NCBI GenBank assembly: GCA_041592135.1
Contig: JBFHQR010000039.1
Strand: one strand, 5' to 3'
Source of the DNA: Porticoccus sp041592135
Lineage (GTDB): Bacteria > Pseudomonadota > Gammaproteobacteria > Pseudomonadales > Porticoccaceae
Length of the DNA stretch: 17,014 bases
Translations under genes and position numbers: made by a program
Shown: positions 13,794 to 17,014 of the stretch, piece after piece
How positions within the stretch are numbered: the stretch's first letter is position 1
Layout: each line of letters starts with the position of its first letter
The notes under the pieces: model-generated
Databases searched by the model: none
The model's input: the letters and a program-made list of their open reading frames with translations, nothing else
Told to the model about the DNA's origin: nothing

Positions 13794-14812
13794 TGCCGGT
13801 GATTCAAGCCGCCGTTTCCCTGCAATCCTTCAATACCCTGGCGCTGCCCGCCAGGGCGGAGTACCTGTGTCGGGCAGAAACCGATGAACAGCTGACCGAG
13901 GCCCTGTGCTGGGCCAGGGACAGGGGGCTTCGGGTGACGGTACTCGGCGGCGGCAGCAATGTGGTGCTGGCCGATGATATCCCCGGTCTGGTGATTGCCA
14001 TGGCCATTCCCGGCATCGCCCTGGGGGATCGGGAGGGCGAGCAACTTGCGGTGCGGGTTGGCGCGGGTGAGAACTGGCACCAACTGGTGCTGCACAGCCT
14101 CGCCCGGGGCTGGTACGGGCTGGAAAACCTGTCGCTGATTCCCGGTCTCGCCGGTGCGGCGCCGATCCAAAATATCGGCGCCTACGGGGTGGAACTGAGC
14201 GAGCGCTTTCTCTCCCTGGACGCCATCCATATTCGCAGCGGTGAGCGACTCACCATGTCGGCCGGGGAATGCCGTTTTGGCTACCGCGACAGCTACTTCA
14301 AAAATGCCGGCCGCGACCAGTTTGTGATCACCGCCGTTACCCTGGCGCTGTCCGTCAGGCCGCAACTGCGGCTCAATTATCCCGCCCTGCAACAGGCGCT
14401 GGCGCAACGGGACCCCGCGGAACTGACGCCGGCGCTGGTCTCCGAGGTGGTCTGTGATATCCGGCGCAGCAAACTGCCGGATCCGGCAGTGATTCCGAAT
14501 GCCGGCAGCTTCTTCAAAAATCCGGTGATTTCGGCGGCGAAAGCCGCCGATCTGCAAGCGCACTTCCCGGGCCTGGTCAGCTATCCCCAGGCGGACGGCG
14601 CGGTCAAACTGGCCGCCGGTTGGCTGGTGGAGCAGGCGGGCTGGAAGGGGGTGACGCGCAACGCGGTCGGCGTGCACCAGCAGCAGGCCCTGGTGCTGGT
14701 CAATCGCGGCGGCAGCGGCGCGGAATTGCTGGCCCTGGCCGACGAGATTGGCCAGTCCGTTGGCGACAAGTTTGGCGTTGCCCTCGAACTGGAGCCCCGG
14801 GTTTACCCGTGA
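13793..14812 (+). CDS. murB: UDP-N-acetylenolpyruvoylglucosamine reductase MurB (type I)
   Basis: MurB reduces the enolpyruvyl group to give UDP-N-acetylmuramic acid, the second committed step of peptidoglycan synthesis, using NADPH and bound FAD. The protein is 339 residues against 342 in E. coli. The FAD-binding segments LGGGSNVVL (51-59) and GLAGAAPIQNIGAYGVEL (118-135) are present. Catalytic residues by comparison with E. coli are Arg165 in FGYRDSYFK, Ser239 in NAGSFFKNP and Glu334 in LELEPRVY. The SYFK loop marks the type I (E. coli-like) form. The ATG shares its A with the TGA of the phosphatase (TGATG). The frame is open further upstream, but that extension overlaps the phosphatase gene and is rejected. 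Confidence 0.97.
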   Translation: MPVIQAAVSLQSFNTLALPARAEYLCRAETDEQLTEALCWARDRGLRVTVLGGGSNVVLADDIPGLVIAMAIPGIALGDREGEQLAVRVGAGENWHQLVLHSLARGWYGLENLSLIPGLAGAAPIQNIGAYGVELSERFLSLDAIHIRSGERLTMSAGECRFGYRDSYFKNAGRDQFVITAVTLALSVRPQLRLNYPALQQALAQRDPAELTPALVSEVVCDIRRSKLPDPAVIPNAGSFFKNPVISAAKAADLQAHFPGLVSYPQADGAVKLAAGWLVEQAGWKGVTRNAVGVHQQQALVLVNRGGSGAELLALADEIGQSVGDKFGVALELEPRVYP

Positions 14813-15456
14813 GTCAGTTCTCCCTGTTTGATGCGGGCAGTGACCACCTCGATATCGATTTGCCGGACGGCAGTCTGCGCTACTGGCCGGCCCTGATTCC
14901 CGCGGCGGCGGCGGACCAATTGCTGCAAACGCTGCTCACCCAGGTGGCCTGGGAGCAGAGTGAAATCACCATTGCCGGGCAGCGGCGCAAAATTCCCCGC
15001 CTCAATGCCTGGTACGGCGAGCGCGGCGCCGATTACCGTTATTCCGGGCGGCTGTTCCGCGCCATGCCCTGGTTGCCATCGCTGCGGCAGTTGTTGCAGC
15101 AGCTGGAACAGGTGAGCGGTGCCCGCTTCAACAGCGCTCTGGTCAATCTCTACCGGGATGGAAAGGACAGTGTCGACTGGCACAGCGATGATGAACCGGA
15201 ACTGGGTGCCAACCCCGTGATCGCCTCCATCAGCCTGGGGGCGGTGCGCCGCTTTCAGCTCAAACACAAAACCCGCCGCGACCTGGCGCTGCAAACCCTG
15301 CAACTGGAGCACGGCTCGCTGTTGCTGATGGCGGGGGCATTCCAGCATCACTGGCGCCACCGCTTGCCGAAGATGCAGGGCGTGTCGGCCCCGCGCATCA
15401 ATATCACGTTTCGCTGGGTGGTGCATGGCAACCAGCGCGCTCCAGTGGTAGCCTAG
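14809..15456 (+). CDS. AlkB-type alpha-ketoglutarate-dependent dioxygenase (ALKBH2-like)
   Basis: AlkB-family enzymes oxidatively remove alkyl groups such as 1-methyladenine and 3-methylcytosine from nucleic acids, using Fe(II), O2 and 2-oxoglutarate. The 215-residue protein carries the iron-binding His125-x-Asp127 in WHSDDEPELG and a distal His184 in HHWRHRLP; Arg196 and Arg202 in RINITFR should bind 2-oxoglutarate. LNAWYG and YRYSG in the N-terminal half match the substrate lid of the ALKBH2-like branch rather than E. coli AlkB. The GTG start overlaps the murB stop by four bases (GTGA), so it is translated with murB; the frame upstream of this overlaps murB and is rejected. It has no ada-type neighbour, so adaptive-response control is not indicated. 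Confidence 0.93.
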   Translation: MSQFSLFDAGSDHLDIDLPDGSLRYWPALIPAAAADQLLQTLLTQVAWEQSEITIAGQRRKIPRLNAWYGERGADYRYSGRLFRAMPWLPSLRQLLQQLEQVSGARFNSALVNLYRDGKDSVDWHSDDEPELGANPVIASISLGAVRRFQLKHKTRRDLALQTLQLEHGSLLLMAGAFQHHWRHRLPKMQGVSAPRINITFRWVVHGNQRAPVVA

Positions 15457-15478
15457 GGACAAATTCAGGATGTAATTG

Positions 15479-16153
15479 ATGGGCGTTAAACCGGGACATA
15501 AAAGCGTACTGGTGGTGGATGACCACGATCTGGTCCGCCTGGGCATTTGCCGGATGCTGGCGGAGGTGCCGGGCATCCACGTGATCGGCGAGGCAGCCAG
15601 CGGTGAAGAGGCCATCGACAAGGTGCGCGAGCTGTCGCCGGACATCGTGTTCATGGATCTCCGCATGCCCGGCATCGGCGGCATTGAGGCGACCCACCGC
15701 ATACTGTCCCGCTATCCCGCAACCAAGGTGATTGTGGTCAGCGCCTTCAACGATGATGTCTATCCCGCGACCTTGCTGAAAGCGGGCGCCTCGGGGTATA
15801 TCGCCAAGAATGCCGGTTGCGAGGAGGTGAAAACCGCCGTTCGCACGGTGTTGTCGGGGCGGGCCTACGTCAGCCCGGAACTGGCGCAGATGATGGTGCT
15901 CCAGGGTGTGCAGAAGGGCAGGGGGGATGACAACTCGCCACTGGCCGGCCTGTCCCAGCGCGAACTGCAGATCGCCGTACTGATTACCAGTGGGCGGCGG
16001 GCCAAGGACGTGGCGGAAACCCTCAGTATCAGCCCCAAGACCATCAACACCTACAAGTACCGCATCTACGAAAAACTCGGGGTCAGCAATGATGTGGAGC
16101 TGACCCTGGCGGCGGTCAAATACGGCCTGGTGGACCCCTCCGAAGTCATCTGA
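15479..16153 (+). CDS. gacA: GacA/UvrY/SirA-type response regulator
   Basis: GacA (UvrY in E. coli) is the response regulator of the GacS/BarA system and activates small RNAs that sequester CsrA/RsmA. The 224-residue protein has a receiver domain (about 9-125) with acidic Asp14 and Asp15, phosphoacceptor Asp60 in FMDLRMPG, Ser88 and Lys110, then a LuxR-type helix-turn-helix (about 156-217) including LSISPKTINTYKYRIYEKLG. The identity to GacA is strongest in the start VLVVDDHDLVR and in SPKTINTYKYRI. ATG 15479 is preferred to the adjoining TTG 15476 because AGGA lies 8 nt upstream of the ATG. Adjacency to uvrC is the classical gacA-uvrC arrangement. It starts 22 nt after alkB and may share that transcript. 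Confidence 0.95.
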   Translation: MGVKPGHKSVLVVDDHDLVRLGICRMLAEVPGIHVIGEAASGEEAIDKVRELSPDIVFMDLRMPGIGGIEATHRILSRYPATKVIVVSAFNDDVYPATLLKAGASGYIAKNAGCEEVKTAVRTVLSGRAYVSPELAQMMVLQGVQKGRGDDNSPLAGLSQRELQIAVLITSGRRAKDVAETLSISPKTINTYKYRIYEKLGVSNDVELTLAAVKYGLVDPSEVI

Positions 16154-16189
16154 TCCCCAAGGGGCTGCATCCCCTGTAGAATGGGCACC

Positions 16190-17014
16190 ATGCCCTTTGA
16201 TCACCAGCCCTTTCTCAAGCAACTGACCCAGCGACCCGGCGTCTACCAGATGATCGGCGCGGATGGCGCGGTGCTCTATGTGGGCAAGGCCAAGAACCTG
16301 CGCAAGCGGGTGGCCAGTTATTTCCGCAAGACCGGGCTGTCGCCGAAAACGGCGGCGCTGGTGGGGCGCATCGCCCATATCGACGTCACCGTCACCCAGA
16401 CGGAGATCGAAGCTCTGCTGCTGGAACAGAACCTGATCAAGCAGAACCGCCCGCCGTTCAATATCCTGCTGCGGGATGATAAATCCTACCCCTATATCTT
16501 TTTATCTGACCGCGATGAATTTCCGCGGCTGGCGTTTCATCGCGGCAGCAAGCGCCAGGGCGGCAGTTATTTCGGGCCGTTTCCCAGCGTACAGGCGGTG
16601 AGGGATAGCATGAGCTTCCTGCAGAAGACCTTTCGGGTGCGCCAGTGTGAAGACAACTTCTTTCGCAACCGTTCGCGGCCCTGCCTGCAATATCAGATCA
16701 AGCGCTGCACCGCACCCTGCGTGGACCTGATTTCCGCCGAAGACTACCAGCGAGATGTACGCCATACGCGCATGTTTCTGGAGGGGAAAAGCGACGGTTT
16801 GATGAGCGAGATTGAAGCGGATATGGACCGGGCGTCACAGCAGCTGGACTTTGAGCAGGCCGCGCAGTTCCGCGATCAGATTGTGGCGTTGCGCACCATC
16901 CAGGCGGAGCAGGTGGTGGAGTCCGGCAACGGCCAGATCGATGTGATGGCGGCCGCACTCGAAGGCGAGCTGGGGTGCGTGCATGTACTCTACATCCGTC
17001 AGGGTCGGATTCTC
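16190..17014 (+). CDS. uvrC: UvrC, excinuclease ABC subunit C (partial, first 275 residues)
   Basis: UvrC makes the two incisions flanking a UvrB-bound lesion in nucleotide excision repair. The frame starts at ATG 16190 and runs off the right edge without a stop; full-length proteins have about 600 residues. The GIY-YIG nuclease domain is at about 12-95, with PGVYQM, LYVGKAKNLRKRV (Tyr30, Arg39) and ALLLE (Glu79) as the likely 3'-incision catalytic residues. Cys153, Cys165, Cys173 and Cys177 form the conserved Cys cluster, and the UVR motif that contacts UvrB lies around 200-236 (DFEQAAQFRDQI). An in-frame ATG at 16181 would add three residues; neither start has a strong ribosome binding site. 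It follows gacA by 36 nt. The C-terminal nuclease and HhH domains are outside the window. Confidence 0.96.
   Translation, partial: MPFDHQPFLKQLTQRPGVYQMIGADGAVLYVGKAKNLRKRVASYFRKTGLSPKTAALVGRIAHIDVTVTQTEIEALLLEQNLIKQNRPPFNILLRDDKSYPYIFLSDRDEFPRLAFHRGSKRQGGSYFGPFPSVQAVRDSMSFLQKTFRVRQCEDNFFRNRSRPCLQYQIKRCTAPCVDLISAEDYQRDVRHTRMFLEGKSDGLMSEIEADMDRASQQLDFEQAAQFRDQIVALRTIQAEQVVESGNGQIDVMAAALEGELGCVHVLYIRQGRIL

Noticed and set aside
16151..16190. Possible LexA box or promoter in the gacA-uvrC gap (CTGT at 16174, TAGAAT at 16177)
   Set aside because: The second half of a CTGT-N8-ACAG site is absent, and there is no acceptable -35 for the TAGAAT; a small AGGGG/CCCCT hairpin there lacks a U-tract.
15404..16378. 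A 324-codon minus-strand frame, and a similar one at 14803-15702
   Set aside because: Both are antisense to alkB, gacA and uvrC and have no recognisable domain.

Overview
The window is about 17 kb of ordinary chromosomal DNA from a GC-rich gammaproteobacterium. The evidence is gene order: comEC-exbB-exbD-msbA-lpxK-kdsB-ptp-murB and gacA(uvrY)-uvrC are arrangements known from pseudomonads and marine relatives (Cellvibrionales/Alteromonadales-like). Adjacent yccA and tusE and a bacterial trmA point the same way. Many genes use GTG or TTG starts. Genus cannot be fixed from the sequence alone. I see no prophage, transposase, CRISPR array, tRNA or rRNA. No gap without a gene exceeds 300 bases; the largest, 3166-3413, holds a terminator and a cluster of stem-loops.

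Left part (1-3165). A truncated small exported protein, trmA and a small conserved protein lie on the minus strand. A 12-bp tandem repeat sits between trmA and the exported-protein gene. On the plus strand follow a YjbQ-family gene and a two-helix membrane protein closed by a strong terminator. The stem-loop cluster (3248-3375) looks like a REP/MITE-type repeat and is the least ordinary DNA here.

Middle part (3414-5993, minus). A patatin-like lipase lies upstream of yccA (a BI-1/YccA membrane protein), tusE (tRNA 2-thiouridine sulfur relay) and a pterin-4a-carbinolamine dehydratase. The last three are tightly packed and probably co-transcribed, from a promoter with a palindrome in its spacer.

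Right part (6187 to the end, plus). About 10.8 kb of co-oriented genes: comEC (DNA uptake channel), exbB/exbD (proton-driven energiser), msbA (lipid A-core flippase), lpxK (lipid A 4'-kinase), kdsB (CMP-Kdo synthesis), a low-molecular-weight tyrosine phosphatase, murB (peptidoglycan precursor), an AlkB-like repair dioxygenase, a GacA/UvrY response regulator and the first 275 codons of uvrC. From exbB to alkB, junctions overlap or are at most 15 nt apart, so this is probably one envelope-biogenesis operon with alkB at its tail; gacA and uvrC follow after 22 and 36 nt. Lipid A-Kdo synthesis, its export and MurB link outer-membrane and cell-wall supply.

No clearly new multi-gene system is present. 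The observations most worth following are the stem-loop cluster, the 12-bp repeat, the palindrome upstream of yccA, the comEC leader, the lengthened first loop of MsbA, and alkB fused into the cell-wall operon next to gacA-uvrC.
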